Positions 33,991 to 42,656 of a stretch of 64,000 bases of DNA are shown one piece after another. The DNA comes from an uncultured Pelagibacteraceae bacterium. GTDB lineage: Bacteria > Pseudomonadota > Alphaproteobacteria > Pelagibacterales > Pelagibacteraceae. A program made the position numbers and the translations under genes. The notes under the pieces were generated by a model, which saw only the letters and a program-made list of their open reading frames with translations, was not told where the DNA came from and did no database searches. The DNA is taken from the NCBI GenBank assembly GCA_902624885.1, contig CACNZU010000001.1:1-64000 (forward strand), given 5' to 3'. The number at the start of each line of letters is the position of its first letter. The first letter of the stretch is position 1.

Positions 33991-34043
33991 CTCGCGCTGA
34001 TTTAACCATATTGCAGGCGCATAATAAATGTAGCTAAAAAGGG
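33991..34043 (+). ncRNA. SAM-II riboswitch aptamer upstream of metX
   Basis: The sequence carries the conserved SAM-II (metA motif) blocks in order: CGCGCTGATTTAACCATA at 33993-34010, TTGCAGGCGC at 34011-34020, then ATAATAAATGTAGCTAAAAA at 34021-34040 and GGGG. The P1 helix is GCGC (33994-33997) with GCGC (34017-34020); the 3' strand AGCTAAAAA forms the pseudoknot in the family. It binds S-adenosylmethionine and in alphaproteobacteria normally sits ahead of met genes. Here it sits directly ahead of metX. Confidence 0.93.
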
Positions 34044-34046
34044 GAT

Positions 34047-34072
34047 GCCCAGTTTAGCTGGGCTTTTTTTTT
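34047..34072 (+). terminator. Riboswitch-controlled intrinsic terminator before metX
   Basis: GCCCAG (34047-34052) pairs with CTGGGC (34058-34063) around a TTTAG loop, followed by nine T. It ends two bases before the metX ATG. The aptamer strand AGCTAAA (34032-34038) is an exact complement of TTTAGCT (34053-34059) in the terminator, so an antiterminator can form when SAM is not bound. Confidence 0.9.
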
Positions 34073-34074
34073 GG

Positions 34075-35214
34075 ATGAATGTAAAAATTGAGAATATTAA
34101 GAAATTAGATGTTTCTGAACCACTAAAACTAGATTGTGGTAAAAGCATTAGTAACTTTCCTCTCGCTTATGAGACTTATGGAAAACTTAACGACAATAAA
34201 GATAACGCAATACTTGTTTTTCATGCACTTACGGGTGATCAGTTCGTAACTGGAATAAATCCAATAACGAATAAAGAGGGATGGTGGACTACAGCAGTTG
34301 GTCCTAATAAAGCAATTGATACTAATAAATATTTTGTCATTTGTGCTAATGTAATTGGTGGATGTATGGGGTCTCTGGGTCCAAGAAATATTAATCCACA
34401 AACAAATAAACCCTACGGTTTAGATTTTCCAGTTATTACAATTAAAGATATAGTTAGAGCTCAAGAGTCTTTACTCGAACATCTTGGAGTAAAAAAACTT
34501 TTATGTGCTACAGGAGGTTCAATGGGAGGCATGCAACTATTACAGTTTTGCGCAACTTTTCCTGACAAAGCCTTCTCCGCTATTCCAATAGCATGTAGTT
34601 CGAGTCATAGTGCTCAGAATATTGCTCTAAACGAACTTGCACGACAAGCTATAATGTCTGACCCTGTGTGGGACAATGGAAAATATGTTTTTAAAAATGT
34701 ACAGCCAAAAAATGGTTTAGCAGTTGCAAGAATGGTTGGGCATATAAGTTATTTATCTGAAAAAGGTATGCAGGAAAAATTTGGAAGGAAACTCCAAGAA
34801 AAAGCAAATTACGAATTTAGTTTTAACGCAGATTTTCAGGTAGAGAGTTATTTAAGACACCAAGGTTATGCTTTTGTGGAAAGATTTGACGCAAATTCAA
34901 TTCTTTATATAACTAGAGCAATGGATTATTTTGATCTCTCTAAACAGTTCAATGGAGGCTTAGTAGAAGCTTTTAAAAATCAAAAAACAAAATTTTTAGT
35001 TATATCATTTTCTTCTGACTGGCTTTATACAACAAAAGAAAATAAGGACATAGTGATTGCATTAAATGCCTCAGGCGCTGATGTTTCTTACTCGGAAATA
35101 GTAACAGACAAAGGACATGATTCCTTCTTACTGGATGAACCAGAATTTTTAAAAACTCTAAAGGGCTTTATAGATTCAATGTATGAAAAGTTTAAAAATG
35201 AAAAAAGAATTTAA
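34075..35214 (+). CDS. metX: Homoserine O-acetyltransferase
   Basis: This alpha/beta-hydrolase-fold enzyme acylates homoserine for methionine synthesis. The 379 residues have the nucleophile elbow ATGGSMGGMQ near 148 with Ser, VIGGCMGSLGP near 100 and the C-terminal GHDSFLLDEP with the catalytic His. The ATG at 34075 is used: a longer frame from 34045 would translate the terminator hairpin itself. No Shine-Dalgarno can fit in the nine-T leader. MetW follows with a 17-base overlap. Expression should fall when SAM is high, through the SAM-II switch. Confidence 0.95.
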   Translation: MNVKIENIKKLDVSEPLKLDCGKSISNFPLAYETYGKLNDNKDNAILVFHALTGDQFVTGINPITNKEGWWTTAVGPNKAIDTNKYFVICANVIGGCMGSLGPRNINPQTNKPYGLDFPVITIKDIVRAQESLLEHLGVKKLLCATGGSMGGMQLLQFCATFPDKAFSAIPIACSSSHSAQNIALNELARQAIMSDPVWDNGKYVFKNVQPKNGLAVARMVGHISYLSEKGMQEKFGRKLQEKANYEFSFNADFQVESYLRHQGYAFVERFDANSILYITRAMDYFDLSKQFNGGLVEAFKNQKTKFLVISFSSDWLYTTKENKDIVIALNASGADVSYSEIVTDKGHDSFLLDEPEFLKTLKGFIDSMYEKFKNEKRI

Positions 35215-35791
35215 AGTAATTGCTGATTTATTGCCAAATCACACAAGAGTTTTAGATGTTGGTTGCGGAGATGGGTCTTTAATGAATTTTTTAAAAAAAG
35301 AAAAGAATATAAAAGTTCGTGGATTAGAACTAAATCAAGATAATGTTCAACAATGTATACACAAAGGTTTGCCTGTCATACAAGGGAATGCTGAAACTGA
35401 ACTTCATCAATTTCCTGATCAGTCTTTTGACTATGTTGTACTAAGTCAAACATTACAAGCTTTTTATAAGCCAGAAGAAGTTTTAAAAAATCTTTTGAGA
35501 ATAGGTAAGGCAGTAATTGTTTCTATTCCAAATTTTGGGTACTGGAAAGTTAGAATTAAACTTTTATTTTTTGGTGAAATGCCGGTTACAAAAACATTAC
35601 CTAATACTTGGTATAACACGCCTAACTTACATATGTGTACTATTAAAGATCTGTTTAATTTTTGTGATGAAAAAGATATAAACATAAAAAAAGTTGTAGG
35701 AGTTAATGAAAATAAAACTTCATTAATAAAAAAAAATAATTTAGAAATAAAAAATCTCTTTTCAAAGTTAGGAATTTTTTTAATAGGATAA
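35198..35791 (+). CDS. metW: MetW methyltransferase-like partner of MetX
   Basis: A 197-residue class I methyltransferase-fold protein with motif I VLDVGCGDGSL near 20-30 and the MetW block SQTLQAFYKPEEVL near 90. MetW is paired with MetX in many Proteobacteria and has been reported to support its activity. The ATG at 35198 is preferred to the one at 35183, giving a usual length. It is directly followed by gloB with no gap. Confidence 0.9.
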   Translation: MKKEFKVIADLLPNHTRVLDVGCGDGSLMNFLKKEKNIKVRGLELNQDNVQQCIHKGLPVIQGNAETELHQFPDQSFDYVVLSQTLQAFYKPEEVLKNLLRIGKAVIVSIPNFGYWKVRIKLLFFGEMPVTKTLPNTWYNTPNLHMCTIKDLFNFCDEKDINIKKVVGVNENKTSLIKKNNLEIKNLFSKLGIFLIG

Positions 35792-36550
35792 ATGATTGTA
35801 GAAATTATTCCATGCTTAAGTGACAATTACAGTTATTTAATTCATGAAAAAGAAACAGGCACAATTTCAATTATAGATCCATCAGAATTTAATGCCTGTG
35901 ATAAAATAATTAATAAACATAAAAAGTTAGATTTTATTTTAAACACTCATCATCATGCTGATCATGTTGGAGCTAATCTGGAACTAAAAAAAAAATATAA
36001 TTCGAAGATTTTAGGTTCAAATTTAGACAAAAATCGTATACCAGGAATAGATATATTGCTTGAGGAAAACCAAAAACACAAAATTGGAAATTTAGAATTT
36101 GAGGTAATTTTTATTCCAGGTCACACCAAGGGTCATATTGCTTTTTTCTTTAAAAAAGAAAAAATCGCTTTTACTGGGGACACATTATTTTCTTTAGGCT
36201 GTGGTAGAATATTTGAGGGTACTCATGATGAAATGTTTAATTCTTTAAATAAAATAAAGAATCTTCCTACTGATACAAAGGTCTATTGCGGTCATGAGTA
36301 CACAAAATCAAATTTAAATTTCTGTTTAGAGCATGATCCAAATAACATCTATTTAAAAGACAAAAAAATTGACATCGAAAGAAAACTAAAATCTAACCAG
36401 CCAACTATTCCATTTACTTTAGCTGACGAAATTAAAACGAATATTTTCCTAAGATGTGATGACCTTGAAATAAAGCGTGGCTTAGGCTTAAAAGATTCAT
36501 CTGATGTTGAGGTTTTTTCAAAATTACGAGATTTAAAGGACTCTTTTTAG
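35792..36550 (+). CDS. gloB: Hydroxyacylglutathione hydrolase (glyoxalase II)
   Basis: A 252-residue metallo-beta-lactamase-fold enzyme that hydrolyses S-lactoylglutathione, the second step of methylglyoxal detoxification. The metal motif THHHADHVG is near 52-60, GHTKGH near 111 supplies another His, and CGHEYT near 168 is the glyoxalase II mark. It sits one base behind metW and probably shares the metX transcript. The stop comes 12 bases before the -35 box of the rplU promoter. Confidence 0.93.
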   Translation: MIVEIIPCLSDNYSYLIHEKETGTISIIDPSEFNACDKIINKHKKLDFILNTHHHADHVGANLELKKKYNSKILGSNLDKNRIPGIDILLEENQKHKIGNLEFEVIFIPGHTKGHIAFFFKKEKIAFTGDTLFSLGCGRIFEGTHDEMFNSLNKIKNLPTDTKVYCGHEYTKSNLNFCLEHDPNNIYLKDKKIDIERKLKSNQPTIPFTLADEIKTNIFLRCDDLEIKRGLGLKDSSDVEVFSKLRDLKDSF

Positions 36551-36561
36551 CTTCAATAATC

Positions 36562-36589
36562 TTGACTTGCCAGCACTGAGAGCTATATT
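36562..36589 (+). promoter_or_regulatory. Promoter for rplU-rpmA and probably obgE
   Basis: TTGACT (36562-36567) and TATATT (36584-36589) are 16 bases apart. The start at about 36596 lies downstream of the GTG at 36592 and upstream of the ATG at 36616, so it also helps choose the rplU start. Confidence 0.6.
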
Positions 36590-36615
36590 GCGTGGAAATT
36601 AAAAAAAAAAATTTT

Positions 36616-37023
36616 ATGTCATTTGCAATAATTGAAACAGGCGGAAAGCAATATAAAGTATCCGCGAGTAAAATATTAGAAATAGAAAAGCTTAAAGCCA
36701 AAGTTGGTGAAACTATTAAATTTGACAATGTTTTGCTTTTAAACGATGACAAAAATACTGAGGTTGGAAATCCTAAAATTGAAGGTGCTACAGTAGAAGC
36801 TAGGCTTTTAGACAACGTTAAAGATAGAACTGTATTAATTTTTCATAAAAGAAGAAGAAAACATTCAAGAAAAAAGAATGGCCATAGACAACGTCATTCT
36901 AAAATACAAATAACAAAAATTTTAGCAAAAGGTGGAAAAATTATAGATGAAGCTAAAATTGTTGAAAAAAAGAAATCTGTTAAAGAAGAGAAAAAAAATA
37001 TAAAAAAGGAAGCAAAAAAATAG
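36616..37023 (+). CDS. rplU: Ribosomal protein L21
   Basis: L21, bound to domain V/VI of 23S rRNA in the large subunit. The 135 residues start FAIIETGGKQYKVS and include VLIFHKRRRKHSRKKNGHRQ, the rRNA-binding stretch. A GTG at 36592 gives eight more residues but precedes the predicted transcript start, so the ATG at 36616 is used. There is a Lys-rich C-terminal tail after residue 105, longer than the E. coli protein (103 residues). rpmA follows in eight bases. Confidence 0.96.
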   Translation: MSFAIIETGGKQYKVSASKILEIEKLKAKVGETIKFDNVLLLNDDKNTEVGNPKIEGATVEARLLDNVKDRTVLIFHKRRRKHSRKKNGHRQRHSKIQITKILAKGGKIIDEAKIVEKKKSVKEEKKNIKKEAKK

Positions 37024-37031
37024 GAAATTAA

Positions 37032-37286
37032 ATGGCAACTAAAAAAGCAGGTGGATCATCGAAGAACGGCCGAGATAGTAAAGGTAGACGTCTTGGAGTA
37101 AAAAAATACGGTGATCAAGTTGTAATACCTGGAAACATTATAGTAAGACAAAGAGGAACAAAAATTCATCCTGGTGATAATGTTGGTATGGGTAAAGACC
37201 ACTCAATTTTTTCTTTAATAAAAGGAAAAGTAAAATTCAAAAAATCCAAATTAAACAGAACTTTTGTTTCTGTAATCCCCAATTAA
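37032..37286 (+). CDS. rpmA: Ribosomal protein L27
   Basis: L27, whose N-terminus reaches the peptidyl-transferase centre. The 84 residues begin [20 protein letters not shown] and continue [23 protein letters not shown] with the family's GNIIVRQRG block. There is no Firmicutes-type leader peptide, as expected for Proteobacteria. It follows rplU in the usual L21-L27-Obg order. Confidence 0.97.
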   Translation: MATKKAGGSSKNGRDSKGRRLGVKKYGDQVVIPGNIIVRQRGTKIHPGDNVGMGKDHSIFSLIKGKVKFKKSKLNRTFVSVIPN

Positions 37287-37290
37287 ATCT

Positions 37291-37316
37291 ATATAAATAA
37301 CCAAAGTTATTTATAT
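37291..37316 (+). repeat. Perfect hairpin between rpmA and obgE
   Basis: An 11-bp perfect stem, ATATAAATAAC (37291-37301) with GTTATTTATAT (37306-37316), closes a CAAA loop ten bases before obgE. No T-run follows. It may be an RNA-processing or mRNA-stability element that sets different levels of ribosomal protein and GTPase. Confidence 0.55.
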
Positions 37317-37326
37317 TATAATAAAA

Positions 37327-38310
37327 ATGAAATTTTTAGATCAAGCAAAGATTTATATTAAAGCTGGAAATGGTGGATCAGGTTCTGCGAGCTTTAGGAG
37401 AGAAAAGTTTGTGGAATACGGCGGACCAGATGGTGGTGATGGTGGAGACGGTGGGTCTATAATTATACAATCGGATAGAAACCTTAATACGTTAATTGAT
37501 TTCAGGTATGCTCAACATTTTAAAGCTCAACATGGAAAACCTGGAAGTAAAAGAAATAAAACTGGAGCTAATGGAGGAGATTTGATTTTAAAAGTTCCAT
37601 TAGGGACCCAGGTATTTGAAGAAGATAATAATACGTTAATTTATGACTTTACAAAAAGTAGAGAAAAATATCTTTTAGCAGCTGGTGGCAAAGGTGGACT
37701 CGGTAACGTAAGATTTAAAAGTTCGACAAATAGAGCACCAAGAAAAAAAACTAAAGGAAAATTAGGTGAAGAATTTTGGATATGGCTTCAATTAAAGGTA
37801 ATTGCTGATATTGGAATTATTGGTAAGCCAAATGCTGGTAAATCTAGTTTGCTCGCAGTATTAACAAGAGCTAAGCCAAAAATAGCTAACTATCCTTTTA
37901 CAACGATAAATCCCAATTTAGGAGTGTCTTACTACGGAGGAAAAGAAATTACTTTAGCTGATATTCCTGGTTTAGTAGAAGGCGCACATAAAGGCATTGG
38001 TCTTGGAGATAAATTCTTAAGACATATAGAAAGGTGTAAAATTTTACTTCACTTAATAGATTTATCAGAAGACGACTTATTAAATTCTTATAAGAAAATT
38101 AAATCAGAATTGTCTAATTATGATAAAGATTTATTAAAAAAGAAAGAAATTGTCTTTTTTAATAAATCAGATCTTTTTAATGACAATGAGATAAATGAAA
38201 AATTAAAAGAATTTAAAAAAAAAATTAAAACTAAATATGAAGTTGTATCTGTTTATTCTGATAAAGACATTAAAAAAATAAAAAAATTATTAATTAAATA
38301 TGCTAATTAA
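37327..38310 (+). CDS. obgE: Obg GTPase
   Basis: A GTPase that acts in late 50S assembly and stress response. The 327 residues have the Gly-rich Obg fold at 1-158 (DGGDGGDGGS and GGKGGLGNVRF), then the G domain: GKPNAGKSS near 166, DIPGLVEGAH near 211, NKSD near 280 and a final SVYSDK. It is the short form: the C-terminal extra domain found in many Obg proteins is missing. It follows L27 in the usual order, separated by a hairpin. Confidence 0.95.
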   Translation: MKFLDQAKIYIKAGNGGSGSASFRREKFVEYGGPDGGDGGDGGSIIIQSDRNLNTLIDFRYAQHFKAQHGKPGSKRNKTGANGGDLILKVPLGTQVFEEDNNTLIYDFTKSREKYLLAAGGKGGLGNVRFKSSTNRAPRKKTKGKLGEEFWIWLQLKVIADIGIIGKPNAGKSSLLAVLTRAKPKIANYPFTTINPNLGVSYYGGKEITLADIPGLVEGAHKGIGLGDKFLRHIERCKILLHLIDLSEDDLLNSYKKIKSELSNYDKDLLKKKEIVFFNKSDLFNDNEINEKLKEFKKKIKTKYEVVSVYSDKDIKKIKKLLIKYAN

Positions 38311-39391
38311 AAACGCAAATAAAATAGTTATAAAACTTGGATCTGCGACTGTAATTGACAGTAAAGGAACTTTCAAAAAAAAGTGGGTAACTTCTCTTAT
38401 CAAAGATATTAAAAAATACGGAAAAGGAAAAAACTTTGTAATTGTCTCATCTGGAGCAATTGCTCTTGGGCAAAAATATCTAAAGATTAGAAAAGGAAAA
38501 ATTAAACTAGAAATGAGTCAAGCTATTGCAGCAGTTGGCCAAATTCACTTAGCAGGAGAATTTCAGAAATTATTTGATAAATATAAAATTAAAACTGGTC
38601 AAATTTTAATTAGCCCAGATGATACCGAGCAAAGAAGAAGGGCAATTAATGTGAGAAGAACATTTGATAATTTGTTTAAACTAAAAGCTATTCCTGTAGT
38701 GAATGAAAATGACTCAACAGCCACTAGTGAAATAAAATATGGAGATAATGATAGACTGGCTGCACGAGTAGCTCAAATTATCGGAGCAGATATATTAATT
38801 TTGTTTTCTGATATCGATGGACTTTACGATAAGTCGAAAGGAAAAAAAATTGTAAGAGAGGTAACTTCAATCGATGAGAAAATAATGTCTATGATAGATA
38901 ACAAAAAAAACAAATTTGGTTCAGGGGGCATTGCTACAAAGTTAGACGCTGCTAAGATTTGTATGAATTCTGGCAGTCATATGTTTATTGCTAATGGTAA
39001 AGTAAATAGCCCAATTTCAAATATGATGAAAAATAAAAGATATACTCATTTCTTGCCAAAAATTTCTACATTAGACGCTAGAAAAAAATGGATTATTGGT
39101 TCCCTTAATTACAATGGAACTATTTATATTGATAATGGAGCAGCTAAAGCTTTATCAAATGGTAAGAGCTTACTTGCAGCTGGCATATCTAAGATTAGTG
39201 GAAATTTTAAAAAAGGAGAAAATGTAATAATCTTAGATCAGAATAATAATCAGCTTGCTCGGGGGCTATCATCATTTAGCTCTACGGAAATAGATAAAAT
39301 TAAAGGCAAACAAAGTAAAGAAATAGAAACAATTCTTGGTTATCTAAGTAAAACTGAGGTTATTCATAAAGATGATATGGTATTATTATAA
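38300..39391 (+). CDS. proB: Glutamate 5-kinase
   Basis: First step of proline synthesis: ATP-dependent phosphorylation of glutamate. The 363 residues have an amino-acid kinase domain (VIKLGSATV at the start, VSSGAIALG near 50, VVNENDSTAT near 133, FGSGGIATKLDAA near 213) and a C-terminal PUA domain from about 275. It overlaps obgE by 11 bases and leads directly into proA with no gap. Confidence 0.95.
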   Translation: MLIKNANKIVIKLGSATVIDSKGTFKKKWVTSLIKDIKKYGKGKNFVIVSSGAIALGQKYLKIRKGKIKLEMSQAIAAVGQIHLAGEFQKLFDKYKIKTGQILISPDDTEQRRRAINVRRTFDNLFKLKAIPVVNENDSTATSEIKYGDNDRLAARVAQIIGADILILFSDIDGLYDKSKGKKIVREVTSIDEKIMSMIDNKKNKFGSGGIATKLDAAKICMNSGSHMFIANGKVNSPISNMMKNKRYTHFLPKISTLDARKKWIIGSLNYNGTIYIDNGAAKALSNGKSLLAAGISKISGNFKKGENVIILDQNNNQLARGLSSFSSTEIDKIKGKQSKEIETILGYLSKTEVIHKDDMVLL

Positions 39392-40633
39392 ATGAATTAT
39401 TTAGAAACAGTCGGGAAAAATGCAAAGAAAGCTTTTGAAGATTTAAAGAAAGTTAAACATAAGAAAATAAAAAAAGTTTTAGAAAATTACAATCAATCTC
39501 TTCTAAAAAATATAAATAAGATAATTAGAGAAAATTTAAAGGATGTAAAAAATGTTAAAAGAAAACATTTAGTTGATAGACTTATTTTGAATAAAAAGAG
39601 AATAGAAGGTATTAGATACTCAATAAATGAGATAGCAAAGTTTAAAGATCCAGTAGGAAGAGTTTTAGAAACATGGCGTAGGCCAAACAATTTAATTATT
39701 AAAAGAGTTACAACTCCAATCGGAGTCATAGGTGTAATATATGAAAGCAGACCTAATGTAACTGCTGATGTTGCAGCGTTATGTTTAAAATCAGGAAACT
39801 GCTCAATTTTAAGAGGCGGGTCTGAAGCCTTTTATTCAAATAGATTATTAGCTTATTTATTCAGAGACAATCTTCGAAAGAATAATATTAATCAAAACTG
39901 TGTTCAGTTTATTGAAAATAAAAATCGAAAAATAGTAGATCAATTATTATCAAAAATGAGTTCATACATTGATGTAATTGTGCCAAGAGGAGGGAAAGGA
40001 CTTGTTGCGAAAGTGCAAAAATTTTCTAACGTACATGTAATTGGTCATCTTGAGGGATTGTGCCACATCTATGTTGATAAAACTTCAAATATTAAAATGG
40101 CGAAAGATTTAATTGTTAATGCAAAAATGCGAAGAACAAGTATTTGTGGTGCAGTTGAAACTCTTCTGATCGAAGAAAAAGCTTTAGGCTCACATGCAAA
40201 AGAAATAATAAACGCTCTTTTGGACTCTGGCTGTGAAGTTAGAGCTGATACAAAAGTTAATAAAATTTTCAAAGGAAAATTAAAAAAAACAACTGAGAGA
40301 GATTGGAAGACAGAATATCTGGATGCAATTATTTCAATTAAAACAGTTAAAAATGTAAAAGGTGCTGTAGAACATATTCTAAAATATGGCACAATGCATA
40401 CTGATAGTATTATTACTAACAATCAAAAGAATGCCAAGATTTTTTTAAGTGGAGTAAACAGCTCAATAGCTATGCATAATGTTTCTACTCAATTTGCAGA
40501 TGGAGGAGAATTTGGATTTGGTGGTGAAATTGGTATATCGACTAACAAGCTTCCCCCAAGAGGTCCAGTGGGAATAAATCAATTAACTTCTTATAAGTAT
40601 CTTGTATCTGGAAAAGGAATAATTAGACCATAA
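39392..40633 (+). CDS. proA: Gamma-glutamyl phosphate reductase
   Basis: Second step of proline synthesis: NADPH reduction of glutamyl phosphate to the semialdehyde. The 413 residues belong to the aldehyde dehydrogenase superfamily with GVIGVIYESRPNVTADVAALC near 110-130, DVIVPRGGKGLV near 192, and RTSICGAVETLLIE near 248 with the catalytic Cys. The C-terminal GGEFGFGGEIGISTNKLPPRGPV block is the ProA mark. It is three bases ahead of nadD. Confidence 0.96.
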   Translation: MNYLETVGKNAKKAFEDLKKVKHKKIKKVLENYNQSLLKNINKIIRENLKDVKNVKRKHLVDRLILNKKRIEGIRYSINEIAKFKDPVGRVLETWRRPNNLIIKRVTTPIGVIGVIYESRPNVTADVAALCLKSGNCSILRGGSEAFYSNRLLAYLFRDNLRKNNINQNCVQFIENKNRKIVDQLLSKMSSYIDVIVPRGGKGLVAKVQKFSNVHVIGHLEGLCHIYVDKTSNIKMAKDLIVNAKMRRTSICGAVETLLIEEKALGSHAKEIINALLDSGCEVRADTKVNKIFKGKLKKTTERDWKTEYLDAIISIKTVKNVKGAVEHILKYGTMHTDSIITNNQKNAKIFLSGVNSSIAMHNVSTQFADGGEFGFGGEIGISTNKLPPRGPVGINQLTSYKYLVSGKGIIRP

Positions 40634-40636
40634 TTA

Positions 40637-41182
40637 ATGGCTAAATATAAAAAAAATGGAATTGGAATTTTGGGCGGAAGTTTTGATCCGGCACATAAAG
40701 GTCATTTATTAATTTCAAAAATTGCCATTAAAAAAGTAAAATTGAAGAAAATTTATTGGATAGTAACAAAAAAAAATCCTTTTAAAAAAAAACCAACTTT
40801 TTCTCTTAAAGAAAGAATAAATCTTGCAAAAAAGTTAATCAAGAATTCTAAAAATATTAAAATTTTATATTTAGATGAAATAGTAAAATCATCAAGATCT
40901 GTAGATATTTTAAAATTTATTGTTAAAAAAATGAAATTAAAAAGTCTTTATTTAATTATTGGATCAGATATCTTAGTTAGTCTTCATAAATGGAAAAGTT
41001 GGAAAAAAATAGTAAAATTAACGAAATTAGTTGTTTTTTCCCGTAAAGGATATGATAAAAAGGTTAAAGAATCTATTGTGCTAAAATATTTAAAAAAAAA
41101 TAACATAATTTTTATAAAAAACAAACCTATCCAAATTTCCTCAACAATTTTAAGAAAGGGAAAAAATCTGCCAAATAAATGA
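40637..41182 (+). CDS. nadD: Nicotinate-nucleotide adenylyltransferase
   Basis: Makes nicotinate adenine dinucleotide from nicotinate mononucleotide in NAD synthesis. The 181 residues begin with the nucleotidyltransferase motif GILGGSFDPAHKGHL, where FDPxHxGH binds ATP, and end with ISSTILRKG, the variant of the ISSTxIR motif. The proB-proA-nadD-rsfS order is standard alphaproteobacterial. It overlaps rsfS by four bases (ATGA). Confidence 0.93.
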   Translation: MAKYKKNGIGILGGSFDPAHKGHLLISKIAIKKVKLKKIYWIVTKKNPFKKKPTFSLKERINLAKKLIKNSKNIKILYLDEIVKSSRSVDILKFIVKKMKLKSLYLIIGSDILVSLHKWKSWKKIVKLTKLVVFSRKGYDKKVKESIVLKYLKKNNIIFIKNKPIQISSTILRKGKNLPNK

Positions 41183-41526
41183 GAATTTTAGATATTAAAA
41201 AAAATATTGAGAATATTTTAGATAATAATAAAGCTACAAATATTACAACGATTAATCTCAAAAATAAATCTTATATAGCTGATTATATGATTATTGCGTC
41301 AGGAACATCTTCAAGACATCTTCAAGCTTTATCAGAAATTTTGGTAGATGAGCTAAAAAAAATTGGTTTAGATAATTGTCGAATCGAAGGCAAAGAAAGT
41401 AGTGATTGGAAATTAGTGGATACTCAAGATATCATTGTTCATATTTTTCATCCTGAAAAAAGAGAATTTTATGATTTAGAAAAAATGTGGTCTGAGGAAA
41501 TACCAATGGAAAAAGCATCAATATGA
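41179..41526 (+). CDS. rsfS: Ribosome silencing factor
   Basis: A 115-residue RsfS/Iojap protein that binds L14 and prevents subunit joining when nutrients are low. The mid-region YMIIASGTSSRHLQALSEILVDELKK and the C-terminal WKLVDTQDIIVHIFHPEKREFYDLEKMW are the family pattern. It overlaps nadD and ctpA by four bases each. The rlmH gene that often follows rsfS is absent here. Confidence 0.93.
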   Translation: MRILDIKKNIENILDNNKATNITTINLKNKSYIADYMIIASGTSSRHLQALSEILVDELKKIGLDNCRIEGKESSDWKLVDTQDIIVHIFHPEKREFYDLEKMWSEEIPMEKASI

Positions 41527-42653
41527 AGAAATTAATAATATTTTTTATTTATTTATCGTCGATAACAAATTTATACGCAAAGAATGATCTTTACGAAAAG
41601 ATTGATCTTTTTGGAGAAGTTATGGAAAATATTAAAAAAGAATACGTAGATGATATTAATCAAGCTGAAATGATGGACTCTGCTATTAATGGTGTTCTTC
41701 AATCACTTGATCCCTATTCAGCATACATGAGTCCTGAACTTTTCAAAGAAATGCAAACTGATACAAAGGGTGAATTCGGTGGTTTAGGTATTGAAATCGG
41801 AATGGAAGCTGGAGTAGTTAAAGTGATATCTCCAATTGATGATACTCCCGCTGCAAAAGCAGGCATAAAAGCAGGGGATTACATTGTTAAAATTGGTAAA
41901 GTGCAAGTGCAAGGAAAATCTTTGCTTGAAGCAGTAAAACTAATGAGAGGACCTGTTGGTACTTCAATTAATTTAACAATCAGAAGAAAAAATATTAAAA
42001 AACCACTCGATTTCAGGGTTACAAGAAAAATAATAGAGATAAAATCTGTTAATTCAAAAATTATAGGGAGAGATAAAAGTTTAGGATATATTAGACTAAA
42101 GTCATTTAATGAAAATAGTGATAAGCAATTCTTAAAATCTATTAAAGATTTTGAAAAAAAAACAAAAATCAAAGGGTATGTCTTAGATCTGAGAAATAAC
42201 CCTGGTGGATTATTAAATCAAGCAATTAATATTACCGATTTTTTCTTGGATGATGGTGAGATTGTATCTACTAAAGGTAGGAAGATTTCTGAAACTAGGA
42301 AATTTTTTGCAAGAAAAGGTGACGAAATTAACGGAAAACCAATTGTTGTTTTAATAAACAATGGTTCAGCTTCGGCTTCAGAAATTTTTGCTGGGGCACT
42401 AAAGGATCATAAAAGAGCAATTATTCTTGGTGAAAACTCATATGGTAAAGGTTCAGTACAATCGATAATACCTTTAAGAAATGGGGGGGGTATGAGATTA
42501 ACAATATCAAAATATTACCTACCATCTGGAAAATCTATATCAGAGGTAGGCGTCACACCAGATATTTTAGTGGAAGAAGAGGGGGAAAATTTTCTTATAA
42601 ATTCAGAGAATGACAACCAGCTTAATTACGCGATAAAACTTTTTAATTCCTAA
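41523..42653 (+). CDS. ctpA: C-terminal processing peptidase (S41, PDZ)
   Basis: A 376-residue exported protease (signal helix to about residue 18, YLSSITNLYA). It has a PDZ domain at about 77-160 (GGLGIEIGMEAGVVKVISP, then GIKAGDYIVKI), and the S41 domain with LDLRNNPGGLL near 221, the catalytic Ser in NNGSASASEIFAGAL near 278, and the Lys in GENSYGKGSVQ near 303. It trims or degrades envelope proteins in the periplasm. It overlaps rsfS by four bases. Confidence 0.93.
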   Translation: MKKLIIFFIYLSSITNLYAKNDLYEKIDLFGEVMENIKKEYVDDINQAEMMDSAINGVLQSLDPYSAYMSPELFKEMQTDTKGEFGGLGIEIGMEAGVVKVISPIDDTPAAKAGIKAGDYIVKIGKVQVQGKSLLEAVKLMRGPVGTSINLTIRRKNIKKPLDFRVTRKIIEIKSVNSKIIGRDKSLGYIRLKSFNENSDKQFLKSIKDFEKKTKIKGYVLDLRNNPGGLLNQAINITDFFLDDGEIVSTKGRKISETRKFFARKGDEINGKPIVVLINNGSASASEIFAGALKDHKRAIILGENSYGKGSVQSIIPLRNGGGMRLTISKYYLPSGKSISEVGVTPDILVEEEGENFLINSENDNQLNYAIKLFNS

Positions 42654-42656
42654 ATT

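Noticed and set aside
34045-34074. Longer metX reading frame starting at the ATG at 34045
   Set aside because: That stretch is the intrinsic terminator hairpin and T-run of the riboswitch; MetX homology begins after the ATG at 34075.
36592-36615. GTG start for rplU, eight residues upstream of the ATG
   Set aside because: The TTGACT/TATATT promoter predicts transcription from about 36596, past the GTG, and L21 proteins start at the FAIIETGGKQY block that follows the ATG at 36616.
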